From contig JAFKEE010000049.1 of NCBI GenBank assembly GCA_017307505.1, positions 41,600 to 105,599 of the forward strand: a stretch of DNA of 64,000 nucleotides. The letters run 5' to 3'. The notes beneath the pieces were generated by a model. It saw only the letters and a program-made list of their open reading frames with translations, ran no database searches and was not told the DNA's origin. The position numbers and the translations under genes were made by a program. Below are positions 1-8,639 of the stretch, in pieces (position 1 is the stretch's first letter; every line of letters begins with the position of its first letter). Source of the stretch: Acidobacteriota bacterium. Its GTDB lineage: Bacteria > Acidobacteriota > Terriglobia > Bryobacterales > Bryobacteraceae.

Positions 1-581
1 TGGAGTTTGCCGAACGACATGCCGATGGCGACCACGATGAGCCCGATGATTACGGGGGTCAGGTTGCCGGACACCGGCTGGTTGCGCTCATCGGTCACGG
101 CAAAGACGAGAAACAGCAGCAGGGCCGTCCCCAGCACCTGGTCGAAGAATCCGGCGGAGAGCGCCTGCGGGTAGGCCGGGAAGGTGGTGAAGATGCCGGC
201 GGTCTTTTCGAGAGTAGGGTCGAACTGCAGGAAAGCGAGGCGGTAGTTGAAGAAGACGACGACCGCTCCGGCCATGGCGCCCAGGGTCTGGGCGATGGTG
301 TAGGGAACAACCTTGGCCCAGGAGAAACCGCGGAAGACGGCCAGCGCGAGGGTGACCGCCGGATTCAGATGGCCTCCGCTGATCCTGCCGGTGACGAAAA
401 CGCCCAGGGTGACGCCCAAGCCCCAGGCCAGGGTGATGTTTGTGTAGCCGCCGCTGACCACCTCGTTGGGGGCTCCGGTGCCGAATAAAACCACCATGGA
501 GACCACCCCGGCGCCGAACAACAGGATGATCATCGTGCCGACAAACTCGGCCACCAGTTCCGCAAGCAAGCCAGTGCGCAT
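1..581 (-). CDS. MIP-family aquaglyceroporin, C-terminus cut by window edge
   Basis: Inner-membrane channel of the aquaporin/glycerol facilitator family. The visible 193 residues contain the first half-repeat with the pore motif GGHLNPAVT, several hydrophobic helices, and the extended loop AGIFTTFPAYPQ that is typical of GlpF-type glycerol channels rather than narrow water channels. The second NPA repeat, which would carry the residues deciding water versus glycerol selectivity, lies beyond position 1. The ATG at 581 is only 13 bases after the stop of the upstream Tat-exported protein, so the two are probably co-transcribed. Family assignment is secure; glycerol as substrate is inference from the loop. 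Confidence 0.9.
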   Translation of the reverse strand, partial: MRTGLLAELVAEFVGTMIILLFGAGVVSMVVLFGTGAPNEVVSGGYTNITLAWGLGVTLGVFVTGRISGGHLNPAVTLALAVFRGFSWAKVVPYTIAQTLGAMAGAVVVFFNYRLAFLQFDPTLEKTAGIFTTFPAYPQALSAGFFDQVLGTALLLFLVFAVTDERNQPVSGNLTPVIIGLIVVAIGMSFGKL

Positions 582-594
582 GGGCTAGAGCATA

Positions 595-1326
595 CTACTC
601 CGGCAAGGTCCGTTCCAACCACGCCATCATTTCTTTTTGCTCGGCCAGTTTTCCGATGCCCACTTCGAGATTCACATAGCGCACGCCCAGCCGGCCGCAC
701 AGCCGCGACAGCGAGCCGTCGTCGCTGCCTTTGGGTTCATTCTGCAGCAGGACGTTGTACGGGCCCTTGGCCAGCAGCGCGTAGTCGGCCTGATCCGTGG
801 TGAGGAAGAACTCGTGTGGAGCGTCGCGCCGGGGCAGGCTGGTCTGCTGCGAGATGGGGAGCTCCTCTTCCATGGAGTACCCGCGCGCATTGTTGTGGAC
901 GGCGAACAGCAAGCCCCCTTTGGGCGGCAGGATGGCACGCAGGAGCCTGGGCCGTTCGCGGTCGAGCCAGTTGAGGGCGGGGGTGAGTTCGGTCTCGGTC
1001 CACTTGGGATTCAGGCGGCGGTAGCTGCGTTCGGCGCCCTCGCGGGAGAACATGCGGTTGGGATCGAGCAGTCCCCCCGCGATGAGGATATTTCGTTTCG
1101 GGTTGGTGACGAGGAAGCCGGTCCCGCGGGCAGTTTTGAGGTGTTCGCGCAGGGCTTCGGCGGCGGTGGTTTCGTCGCCGTGGATGCGCAGGTAGCGCCG
1201 GCGGCTGCGTCCGTGCTTCAGGATCTCGAGCGGAACTCCGCAGAGGGTCTTTTGCGCGGCCTGGAGGGGGAAAGCCGAGAGGGCGGCGGTGGTGAGAAAA
1301 GCCCGCCGGGTGAGCACTGGACGCAT
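595..1326 (-). CDS. Tat-exported protein of unknown function
   Basis: 243 residues starting with a twin-arginine leader (TRRAFLTTAALSAFPLQA), so probably folded before export. The mature part has no motif I can name. It contains a basic stretch near residue 40, a conserved-looking segment with HNNARGYSMEEE, and ends near a coiled acidic tail. It has no membrane helix after the leader. It sits directly upstream of the aquaglyceroporin on the same strand with a 13-base gap. No function can be proposed from sequence alone; a peptidase or amidase-like role would be guesswork. The coding call is supported by the signal peptide and continuous frame. Confidence 0.75.
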   Translation of the reverse strand: MRPVLTRRAFLTTAALSAFPLQAAQKTLCGVPLEILKHGRSRRRYLRIHGDETTAAEALREHLKTARGTGFLVTNPKRNILIAGGLLDPNRMFSREGAERSYRRLNPKWTETELTPALNWLDRERPRLLRAILPPKGGLLFAVHNNARGYSMEEELPISQQTSLPRRDAPHEFFLTTDQADYALLAKGPYNVLLQNEPKGSDDGSLSRLCGRLGVRYVNLEVGIGKLAEQKEMMAWLERTLPE

Positions 1327-1401
1327 AAGTTCGAGTGTAGCGGGTTGGCCAGGACGTCTAATGGGAATGCCTGATGCGACCGATAGTGTTCTTAGGTAGC
1401 G

Positions 1402-3375
1402 GTGCCATTCCTCATCTCATCTGTGATCGCCAGCGCCTTCTGCCTGTTTCTGGTGCAGCCTTTGCTGGCGAAACAGATCCTGCCGTGGTTTGGCGGAACC
1501 GCTTCCGTTTGGGCCGTTTGCATGGTTTTTTACCAGGGGGCGCTCCTGGGCGGCTATCTGTACGCCCATGGACTGGCGCGGTTCCTGGCTCCAAGACGGC
1601 AGGCGCAGATCCATTTGGTAGTGCTGGCAGGAAGCCTATGGGCTTTGCCGGTGGGACTAGGGCAGGTGGATTCTGTCGGGTCCGGCCAAAGTTGGAGCAT
1701 CGTGTGGATGCTGGTGCGTGCGGTGGGCATCCCTTACTTTGTGCTCAGCAGCACCAGCCCACTGATGCAGGCATGGTACGCGCGATTGGAACCCGGGGGA
1801 CAGGCGTACAAGCTGTTCGGGTGGTCCAATCTGTCGTGCGCCCTGGCCCTGCTGAGTTTTCCCTTCCTGCTGGAGCCCTGGCTGCCGCTGACGACTTTGA
1901 ACACCTGGTGGTCGTGGGGCTACGGCGGGGTTGTCGCCTTGCTGGCCGCCTCGGCGCTGGTGGTGATCCGGCGCAGTCCGGTGAATGCTGTGGAAGTGCA
2001 GCAGGAAGAGGTCAGGCCTGGGCTGCTGTGGCCCAAGTGGCTGTTCTTCTCGACGCTGGGTTCCCTGGTGCTGGTGAGCGTGACCAATCACCTGTGCCAG
2101 ACCGTGGCGCCCATCCCCTTCCTGTGGACCGTGCCGCTGCTGCTGTATCTCCTCACCTTCACGGCCGTCTTTGAACGCGAGTGGTATGCCCGGCGCTGGG
2201 TCATGCCTCTGGCCGGCGTGGCGCTGCTCTCCATGGCCGGCGCCTACATCTATCTGCCGCCAGGCCGCATGCTGGCGGCCGGGATTCCGATCTTCACGGT
2301 GGGCTGCTTTCTGGCCTGCTTCTACTGCCATGGCGAACTGGCTGCCCTGAAGCCCGAGCCGGGCCGGCTGACGCAGTTTTACCTGGTGATGGCGGCCGGC
2401 GGGACGCTGGGGTCGCTGCTGGTGGCGTTCGTCGCACCCAAAGTGTTCCGCGGGTATGTGGAGCTGCCGGTGGTGCTCTGCATCACGTCCCTGGCGATGC
2501 TTTTCAATGTTTATGGGCGCCGCCTGGCGGTCGATATGGCCGCGGCGGGCTGCGCGATTCTGGTCACCGCTCCAGCGCTGGCGGTCTTCCTCACGCCGAC
2601 GCGCGAATTGGATGCGGGCCGCAACTTCTATGGCAGCCTGCGGGTGGAGCAGCAGGCCGGCACTCTGGGACGGCCGCCGATCCGCAGCATCGTTCATGGC
2701 GCAATCTCGCACGGCTCGCAGTTCGATGGCGATGGCTGGCGGATGAAGCCGACAACTTACTACGGGCCCAACAGTGGTCCGGGGCGCTGGTTTGCCCGGA
2801 CGCCCGGTGCGCGGCGGGTGGGTTTGGTCGGGCTGGGTGCGGGTACGCTGGCCGCCTACGGCCGGGCCGGCGATGAGTTCCGGTTCTATGAGATCAATCC
2901 GATGGTTGTGCAGTTCGCCAAACAGCACTTCCGCTATTTGAGCGATACCCCGGCGCATGTCGAGATCGCGGTGGGCGATGGACGGCTGCTGCTGGAACGC
3001 GAGCCAGACCAGAAGTTCGACCTGCTGGTGATCGACGCTTTCTCCGGCGACTCCATCCCGGTTCATCTTTTGACGCGCGAGGCCTTCCGGACCTATCGCC
3101 GCCACCTGAAGCCGGGCGGGATCCTGGCCCTGCACCTGTCGAATCTTTATTTGAACCTGATGCCCGAGGCGCGGGTGCTGGCGGCGGATCAGGGCCTGGC
3201 GTGCAAGTCCGTGGTGGACCGGGGCTCGGAGATCGACGACGTCAAGCCCAGCATCTGGGCGCTGGCCGGCTCCGCGCCGAGCCTGGAATGGGTTCCTGCC
3301 GGGCGCGTCGATAGCAGCGCTCCACCCCGGATCTGGACGGACGATTACTCCACTCTGCTGCGTGTCCTCTGGTAG
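1402..3375 (+). CDS. Fused multi-pass membrane / spermidine synthase-like protein
   Basis: 657 residues. The first roughly 400 form about ten hydrophobic helices, beginning with the segment CLFLVQPLLAKQILPWFGG that is characteristic of the fused MFS/spermidine-synthase family. The last roughly 240 are a Rossmann methyltransferase-like aminopropyltransferase domain, with GLVGLGAGTLAAYG as the nucleotide loop, an acidic YEINP strand end, VGDGRLLLE, and LLVIDAFSGDSIPVHLLT. The start is GTG 1402 because an in-frame TAG lies at 1393. Real polyamine synthesis has rarely been shown for this fused family, so the substrate is uncertain. It is transcribed away from the Tat-exported protein and converges on the isomerase-like gene. 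Confidence 0.88.
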   Translation: MPFLISSVIASAFCLFLVQPLLAKQILPWFGGTASVWAVCMVFYQGALLGGYLYAHGLARFLAPRRQAQIHLVVLAGSLWALPVGLGQVDSVGSGQSWSIVWMLVRAVGIPYFVLSSTSPLMQAWYARLEPGGQAYKLFGWSNLSCALALLSFPFLLEPWLPLTTLNTWWSWGYGGVVALLAASALVVIRRSPVNAVEVQQEEVRPGLLWPKWLFFSTLGSLVLVSVTNHLCQTVAPIPFLWTVPLLLYLLTFTAVFEREWYARRWVMPLAGVALLSMAGAYIYLPPGRMLAAGIPIFTVGCFLACFYCHGELAALKPEPGRLTQFYLVMAAGGTLGSLLVAFVAPKVFRGYVELPVVLCITSLAMLFNVYGRRLAVDMAAAGCAILVTAPALAVFLTPTRELDAGRNFYGSLRVEQQAGTLGRPPIRSIVHGAISHGSQFDGDGWRMKPTTYYGPNSGPGRWFARTPGARRVGLVGLGAGTLAAYGRAGDEFRFYEINPMVVQFAKQHFRYLSDTPAHVEIAVGDGRLLLEREPDQKFDLLVIDAFSGDSIPVHLLTREAFRTYRRHLKPGGILALHLSNLYLNLMPEARVLAADQGLACKSVVDRGSEIDDVKPSIWALAGSAPSLEWVPAGRVDSSAPPRIWTDDYSTLLRVLW

Positions 3376-3417
3376 GGCGGGGCAGCGGCGAACCACCCCA
3401 CCCGATTCCATTCGTGG

Positions 3418-4245
3418 TTAAGCGCCGAGTGCTGCGCGGACTCCACGCATATACGACAACGACCGCTCCATGCCCGGATACGGATCGTCGGCATTGATCT
3501 CGTATTCCAGCATGACTCCGCCCTGATACTTCAGCGCGTGCAGCGTCTTGAACATCTCGACAATCGGGATGTTGCCGTCGCCCACAGCCACCTGCTGCCA
3601 CTTCCCGTTTTCGAAGACGAGATCCTTGGCGTGCATGTCGAACAGGCGCGGGCCGGCCTCTTTGATGGAGGCGACGAGGTCCGCCTTGGCGCGGGTCGTG
3701 TGGCCGATGTCGATGCACAGGCCCATGCGGGGGTCCATGCTCTTTACGGCCGACAACACGCTCTGCGGGGAGGGGAAGTGCTTGTCCTCCGGGCCGTGAT
3801 TGTGGATGGCGGCCTTGATGTTGAACTCCTTCACCAGTTTCTCCACCGCGGGCAGAGTCTCGTGGGAAGGGGCGCACACGATCATCGGCATGCCGGCGGT
3901 CTTGGCGTATTCGAACATCTTGCGCAGCTCTTCGGGCTTTGTGAGGGCGATGTTGCCGCCGCTCAGGATCTTGAAGCCGGCGTCGCGGAACTCCTTGGCT
4001 CCGGCGGCGGTCTGTTCCGCCGTGTCGGAGTACTTCAGGTGGAATTCCTTGATGCTGAGAGCCTGTACGTTCAGCTTCTTCAGGATGTCGATGGCCTGCG
4101 CGCGGGAAAACTTGCGCAGCGAGTAGGTGGCGACGCCGATGGTGACGCCCGGCGCGGCTCCGGCGGCGGCTTCCAGGGTGGTGGGCAGGGTGGCGGCCAG
4201 GGCGGCAGCGCCGGCAAACATGGTTCTTCTCGTGATTGGAGTCAT
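3418..4245 (-). CDS. Tat-exported sugar phosphate isomerase/epimerase-like TIM barrel
   Basis: 275 residues from the ATG at 4245, which has GAGG about ten bases upstream. A longer frame to 4350 would run into the neighbouring kinase gene and lacks a leader. The chosen start gives a Tat leader (TRRTMFAGAAALAATLPTT). The mature protein is an xylose isomerase-like AP-endonuclease-2 barrel, with acidic and histidine metal ligands in segments such as IHNHGPED, LCIDIGHT, and a C-terminal LEYEINADD. Members act on sugars or inositol derivatives; the exact substrate is unknown. The gene follows the signalling operon on the same strand after a 55-base gap and may be read through from it. Confidence 0.86.
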   Translation of the reverse strand: MTPITRRTMFAGAAALAATLPTTLEAAAGAAPGVTIGVATYSLRKFSRAQAIDILKKLNVQALSIKEFHLKYSDTAEQTAAGAKEFRDAGFKILSGGNIALTKPEELRKMFEYAKTAGMPMIVCAPSHETLPAVEKLVKEFNIKAAIHNHGPEDKHFPSPQSVLSAVKSMDPRMGLCIDIGHTTRAKADLVASIKEAGPRLFDMHAKDLVFENGKWQQVAVGDGNIPIVEMFKTLHALKYQGGVMLEYEINADDPYPGMERSLSYMRGVRAALGA

Positions 4246-4300
4246 GGTCCCAGATCCTCTACAGTTTCGTTGCTGGCAGTATATAACAGCGCCCGGGGCC

Positions 4301-6673
4301 CTAGTTCCTGAGCGCGAGGGCCTGGCGGATGGCCGCCACCGCCTGGTCAATGGGTGTGCGGGTGAGAAAGTTGTACTTCTTGCCCGACTGCAGCCGGATG
4401 AGGAAGACGCGGCTGCCGCCCATGTTGACGTCCGGATTCACCGACACCTCGGCCACTTCCGAGTAAGGCACCGCGAAGCCATCGTTGTTGGACCCGCGGT
4501 AGGTGATTGTTCCGTTCGCGACGGTGATGAAGCCGCGGCAGACGTTATTGCGCCCGCCGGCGTCCCAATGGAAGTTGCGGAGATCGAACCGCCAGCCGCT
4601 GTGATGGTGGAGTGCTTCCAGGCTGAGCTGGCGCTGCGGCACCGGCGGAGTCACCTCGGCTTGCACGACGTTGACGTCCACCACGCGGGTCGACTGCTGA
4701 CCCTGCGCGTTGAAGGCCGTGAGGATAAAGCGGGTCGACTGCTGGACGACCACCTGCGTCTGCCCGCTGCCCTGCGGGAACGAACCCACTCCGGGCTCGA
4801 TGCGCACGCCGGTGGCATTTGACGCCTGCCAGTTGAGCGTCACGCGCTGGCCGGCCTGCAGGCGGGGCGGGAAGGCGTTGAAGCTTTGGATGAAGACCTC
4901 ACCCGAGGGCTGCGGCGGGGTCTGGCCCTGTTCGACCGTGACCGAGGCCGTGCACGTGGCCGAGGCCTGGCTGGCCCTGGCGACGATCTGGACGGACATC
5001 GTGCGCTGCGGACGGAAGTCGATGGAGCCACTCAACTGCAGCTGGCGGTGATCCGGCTCCACCCAGACGCTGGCGGCGCCGCGCGTCTCCCAGACCAGCC
5101 TGGCCGCCTGGCCCGGACGGACCACGGCCGGCTGGATCTCGCAGCGCGTTACCTGGACATTCGAAGGCGAAGGCTGGGGCCGGTTCGAAGTGTCCGGCTC
5201 GCGCGTTGGACCCGGAGTGCCATGCCCGCTATCCGGATTCTCCGGCGGCGGCGCCACCGGGCGCGGCTTCACTTTTACTTCCACCCAGCTGTCGAGGAGC
5301 CCCGCAATCAGGCGATATTTCGTGGTCTGCGCCGGCCGCACCATCAGGCTGCCGCGCACGTCCTGCGGACCGATGCCGTCGAGGATGACCCGCTTCACGC
5401 CAACGGCCGCCCAGGTGAGCTTCACTTCCTGTCCGGCTTCGATCTCAGTCGGATCCGCGTCGAACCGCTCAATTTTCTGCTCGGGATTCAAAAGACGGTA
5501 GACCACGCCGCCGCCCACGGCCAGCACCAGGGCAATGGCTGCCACCAGCCCCCAGATCAACAGCGGTTTCTTCTTCTCCTGTTTCTTTCGCTGCTCTTCC
5601 GCCTTCAACTTCTCCTGGTAGGAGTCCGGCCCGGTCATCTTGAACTTGCCGGTATCGCCGGTCGGGATGGTCTTCTCGACCAGTTGATGCCATTCGACCG
5701 TGGACGACATCTCGCCATCGCGCAGTGCGGCCTGCAGGCTGGGCATGTCGCGGTAACGGTCGGCCGGCCGCAGCGACAGGGCCTTCATCAGCGCTGCTTC
5801 CTGCGCGGGCGGAATCGAGGCGCCCTTGGCCGACGGCGGCTGCAGCTTGTCGTTCGCCTGGCGGTCCGGCGATGGCGGCGGGATCTCGCCTGTCATCGTG
5901 CGGTACATGGTGGCGGCTACGGCGTAGACATCGGTCCACGCGCCCTGGTCGCCGCGCGTTTCATACTGCTCCGGCGGGGCATAACCGTGCTTCAGGATCA
6001 CCGACAGGTTCTGGCTCTGCTGGCCCAGCGCATAGCGGGCCGCGCCGAAGTCGATCACCTTGATCTGCCCGCTGTGCAGGATGTAGATGTTGTCCGGACT
6101 GATGTCGCGGTGCAGCAGGCCCACGCTGTGCACTTCGCGCAGCGCGTCCATCACGGGCGTCATCACGCGCAGAGAGGTGGCGAAATCCAGGCGGCCCCAC
6201 TGCTTCAGGCACTCATCCAGCGTGGCGCCTTCCAGGTACTCCAGGATCAGGTAAGCCGTGCCGTTCAGCGAGAAGAAGTTCTGCACCCAGACGATGAACG
6301 GGTGGTTCTGGAAGCGGGCCACCGTGCGGGCCTCTTCCAGGTAGCGCTCCAGCCCCCAGCGGAATTCGTTCTCGAACTTCTTGGAATGCGGGAAGACCGA
6401 CGGGTTGCCGGTCATGCGCGCGGCCACGCCGGCCGGGAAGTACTCCTTGATCGCGATGCGCCGGGCGAGATTCAGATCCCAGCCCATGTAGGTGATGCCG
6501 AAGCCGCCATGGCCCAGCACGCGCCCGATGACGTACTGCTCCTTCAGAATCGTGCCAGGCCAGAGGTAGAAGGGCGAGTCGGGCTGGCTGGTCGTGCTCC
6601 AGCCGCAGCTGGGGCAGGGCGCCGCGGGATCGCGCTGTTCAAAGCAATTGGGACAAAGATTCGCCGGGATCAC
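4301..6673 (-). CDS. Zinc-ribbon Ser/Thr kinase with TM helix and three Ig-like repeats
   Basis: 790 residues. An N-terminal CPNC...CPSC zinc ribbon (residues 7-23) precedes a Hanks-type kinase domain (about 45-310). The kinase has the glycine loop VLGHGGFGITY, lysine in IAIKEYF, HRDISPDN with catalytic Asp, and VIDFGAAR. A charged stretch leads to one TM helix near 368-388. The outside part has three related beta domains, each with a P...GQ.V.L.W pattern, at about 400-450, 505-560 and 585-645. The C-terminal 110 residues contain a PH-like segment. The start is GTG, and GTGA overlaps the stop of the PP2C gene, indicating translational coupling. Role: sensor kinase that is reversed by the adjacent phosphatases and read by the FHA proteins (inference). 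Confidence 0.93.
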   Translation of the reverse strand: MIPANLCPNCFEQRDPAAPCPSCGWSTTSQPDSPFYLWPGTILKEQYVIGRVLGHGGFGITYMGWDLNLARRIAIKEYFPAGVAARMTGNPSVFPHSKKFENEFRWGLERYLEEARTVARFQNHPFIVWVQNFFSLNGTAYLILEYLEGATLDECLKQWGRLDFATSLRVMTPVMDALREVHSVGLLHRDISPDNIYILHSGQIKVIDFGAARYALGQQSQNLSVILKHGYAPPEQYETRGDQGAWTDVYAVAATMYRTMTGEIPPPSPDRQANDKLQPPSAKGASIPPAQEAALMKALSLRPADRYRDMPSLQAALRDGEMSSTVEWHQLVEKTIPTGDTGKFKMTGPDSYQEKLKAEEQRKKQEKKKPLLIWGLVAAIALVLAVGGGVVYRLLNPEQKIERFDADPTEIEAGQEVKLTWAAVGVKRVILDGIGPQDVRGSLMVRPAQTTKYRLIAGLLDSWVEVKVKPRPVAPPPENPDSGHGTPGPTREPDTSNRPQPSPSNVQVTRCEIQPAVVRPGQAARLVWETRGAASVWVEPDHRQLQLSGSIDFRPQRTMSVQIVARASQASATCTASVTVEQGQTPPQPSGEVFIQSFNAFPPRLQAGQRVTLNWQASNATGVRIEPGVGSFPQGSGQTQVVVQQSTRFILTAFNAQGQQSTRVVDVNVVQAEVTPPVPQRQLSLEALHHHSGWRFDLRNFHWDAGGRNNVCRGFITVANGTITYRGSNNDGFAVPYSEVAEVSVNPDVNMGGSRVFLIRLQSGKKYNFLTRTPIDQAVAAIRQALALRN

Positions 6674-7413
6674 TGGACCTGCTCCCCGCCGGCGTGCACC
6701 CAGACGGCCACGGCCGTGTAGTTGTCATGCTCACCCTCTGCGCGGCCCAGGAGCCGCGTGTGCATGCCCGCGATCCAGCTTTCGGCCGATCGCGCTTTGG
6801 CCAGTTCCACTTCCATCTCCGTTTCCAAGACCAGTTCCCAAAAACCATCCGAGGCCAGCAAAAACGCATCGCCTGCCTGCAGCACCAGCGGCTCGGGCCG
6901 CACCGTCACGCGCACGGCGCCGGCCATGCCCAGGCTGCCCAGCAGACGGTTGCGATCCTCGTGAAAGCGGATGTCGCGCGGCTGCAGGTCGCCCGCCTCC
7001 ACCTTGGTCTGCACATAGCTGTGATCGATGGTCTGCTCGGCCAGTTGCCCGCCGCGAAAGAAGTAGAGCCGCGAATCGCCGCAGTGGCCCCACACGGTCT
7101 GGTCGCCCACCGCTGCCAGCAGTACCGCGGTTGTGTGCATCTGGCGCAGTTCGAAGGTTTCGTTCTGGCCGGCCACGATCCGCTCGTGCGCACTTTGAAG
7201 GCGCTCCGCGATCCAGGCCGGGTCGGCCGCCGGAGCCGCGGCGAGCAGCGTTTCCACCGCGCGCTGCGACGCCACTTCTCCGCCGCCATGACCGCCCAGT
7301 CCATCGGCCAGGGCCCAGAGGGCCGCCTGCGGCGCGCAAGCCCGCCAATTCGCGGCGTCTTCGTTGATTTCGCGCCCGCCCGGACGGCTCAGGATGGAGG
7401 TCTCGAACAGCAT
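6670..7413 (-). CDS. PP2C-family protein phosphatase, soluble
   Basis: 247 residues from the ATG at 7413, two bases after the protease-FHA stop; longer in-frame extensions overlap that gene. All metal-site motifs of PP2C phosphatases are present: REINEDA, ADGLGGHGGGE, CGDSRLYFF, LLASDGFWELV and DNYTAVAV. No signal or membrane helix is seen, so it should be cytoplasmic. It needs Mn/Mg and removes phosphate from Ser/Thr (family knowledge). Its stop overlaps the kinase GTG start by four bases, so kinase and phosphatase should be made together. It is one of two PP2C enzymes in the operon and resembles the Stp-type partners of bacterial kinases. Confidence 0.94.
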   Translation of the reverse strand: MLFETSILSRPGGREINEDAANWRACAPQAALWALADGLGGHGGGEVASQRAVETLLAAAPAADPAWIAERLQSAHERIVAGQNETFELRQMHTTAVLLAAVGDQTVWGHCGDSRLYFFRGGQLAEQTIDHSYVQTKVEAGDLQPRDIRFHEDRNRLLGSLGMAGAVRVTVRPEPLVLQAGDAFLLASDGFWELVLETEMEVELAKARSAESWIAGMHTRLLGRAEGEHDNYTAVAVWVHAGGEQVQ

Positions 7414-7415
7414 GG

Positions 7416-8639
7416 TCAACCCAGGTTCACCTCGAAGCCCACCTGCGTTCCGCCGAGCGTGAGGCGGTCTCCAGGCCGGATCTCCTGCGGCCTGCCGGCC
7501 TCGATCCTGACGCCATTGCGGAACGTGCCGTGGCTGGAGTAAAGATCCTCGACGAAGAACCTGCCCCCGCGATCGACGGAGACCTGGCAGTGCCGCTTCG
7601 ACACGCCGGGCGCATCCTCGGGCAGCACCAGGTTGACCACCGCCGCGTCGCGCCCAATCACCACGGGCTTCTCGCTGAGTGGGATCCGCTGGCCCTGGTA
7701 GGGGCCGATCGAGCCCACCAGGACCGGCTTGCCGCCCGGTGCCCTCGGTCCGGGCGCCGGTGGGGTCTTTCGATCGCCCCCACCCATGTGCACGCTGCGC
7801 GCCACCGTCTGCCGCACCTTCCTGTTCATCGCCAGCCCGATCGCTCCCAGAGCGACCAGCAGCGTGACCGCCTGGCTGCCCAGCATCCAACTGGGAATCC
7901 CACTGACGGCACCCGGCGCCTGGCAGACAGTGCCGATGGTGAACTGGATCCGGTTTTTGTTGAGCTCCGGTACAACTTCATCGACGATGATGCTGAGGTT
8001 GATTCCCTCGGCGAAGGTGACCGACTTGCCGCCGACGGAGCTCAGGGCCTTGGCGCGATTGATGGCGATCACCTGGCCGCAATCGTCAAAGAGTGGACCG
8101 CCGGAGTTGCCGGGATTCACGGCCGCTGTCGTCTGGACATACTCGACTCCGCCTTCTTCCGTTGGACCCTGGAAGATGCGGCTGGCCACGCCCTGCGTCA
8201 CGGTGGATTCATAGATGGCGGTCTGGTTGCCCAGCCGCATGGCAGAACCCGGGAAACCCACGGCCCACACCGGCTCGCCGATGCGGATCTTCGCCTTTGT
8301 CGCGAACACCACACGCGGCGCCTGAATGGGCTTGGCGAGCTCGAGAATCGCCAGGTCCTTTTCTTCCGACTTCCAGAGCACGGTGGCATCGATGGTCTGG
8401 TCCGGCCCTGTGGCGATTACGACTTTGGAAGGGAACTGAGGCGGCACTTCACAGCAGACGTGGTGATTCGTGACCACGTGCGTGGAGTCGGCTAGAACGC
8501 CGCTGCCGGTGGCGGTCATGATGCCCTTCGGGGTCTTGGCCATCATGATGATGAGGACGGTCTGCTTCTTCATGTCCTCGATGGGCGGACCCGCGAGGAG
8601 CAGGGAAGCGCTGGCAAGCAGGAGGGCGGTGGTTCTCAT
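7416..8639 (-). CDS. Trypsin-like S1C protease - TM - FHA domain fusion
   Basis: 407 residues. A signal peptide (residues 1-17) is followed by a chymotrypsin-fold serine protease: His in VVTNHHVCCE, Asp in EKDLAILEL, Ser in NPGNSGGPLFDD. No PDZ domain follows. One TM helix (WMLGSQAVTLLVALGAIGLA, about 245-265) and a proline-rich linker lead to a C-terminal FHA domain (VVIGRDA, SKRHCQVS, SSHGTFRNG). The layout places the protease outside and the phosphothreonine-binding module inside the cytoplasm. It could bring proteolysis in the periplasm under kinase control (inference). The ATG overlaps the stop of the upstream PP2C gene (ATGA), and the next gene starts after two bases. Confidence 0.92.
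   Translation of the reverse strand: MRTTALLLASASLLLAGPPIEDMKKQTVLIIMMAKTPKGIMTATGSGVLADSTHVVTNHHVCCEVPPQFPSKVVIATGPDQTIDATVLWKSEEKDLAILELAKPIQAPRVVFATKAKIRIGEPVWAVGFPGSAMRLGNQTAIYESTVTQGVASRIFQGPTEEGGVEYVQTTAAVNPGNSGGPLFDDCGQVIAINRAKALSSVGGKSVTFAEGINLSIIVDEVVPELNKNRIQFTIGTVCQAPGAVSGIPSWMLGSQAVTLLVALGAIGLAMNRKVRQTVARSVHMGGGDRKTPPAPGPRAPGGKPVLVGSIGPYQGQRIPLSEKPVVIGRDAAVVNLVLPEDAPGVSKRHCQVSVDRGGRFFVEDLYSSHGTFRNGVRIEAGRPQEIRPGDRLTLGGTQVGFEVNLG

Noticed and set aside
1657..3411. 584-codon minus-strand open frame
   Set aside because: Antisense to the fused spermidine-synthase-like gene, rich in Arg/Gln/His as typical for shadows.
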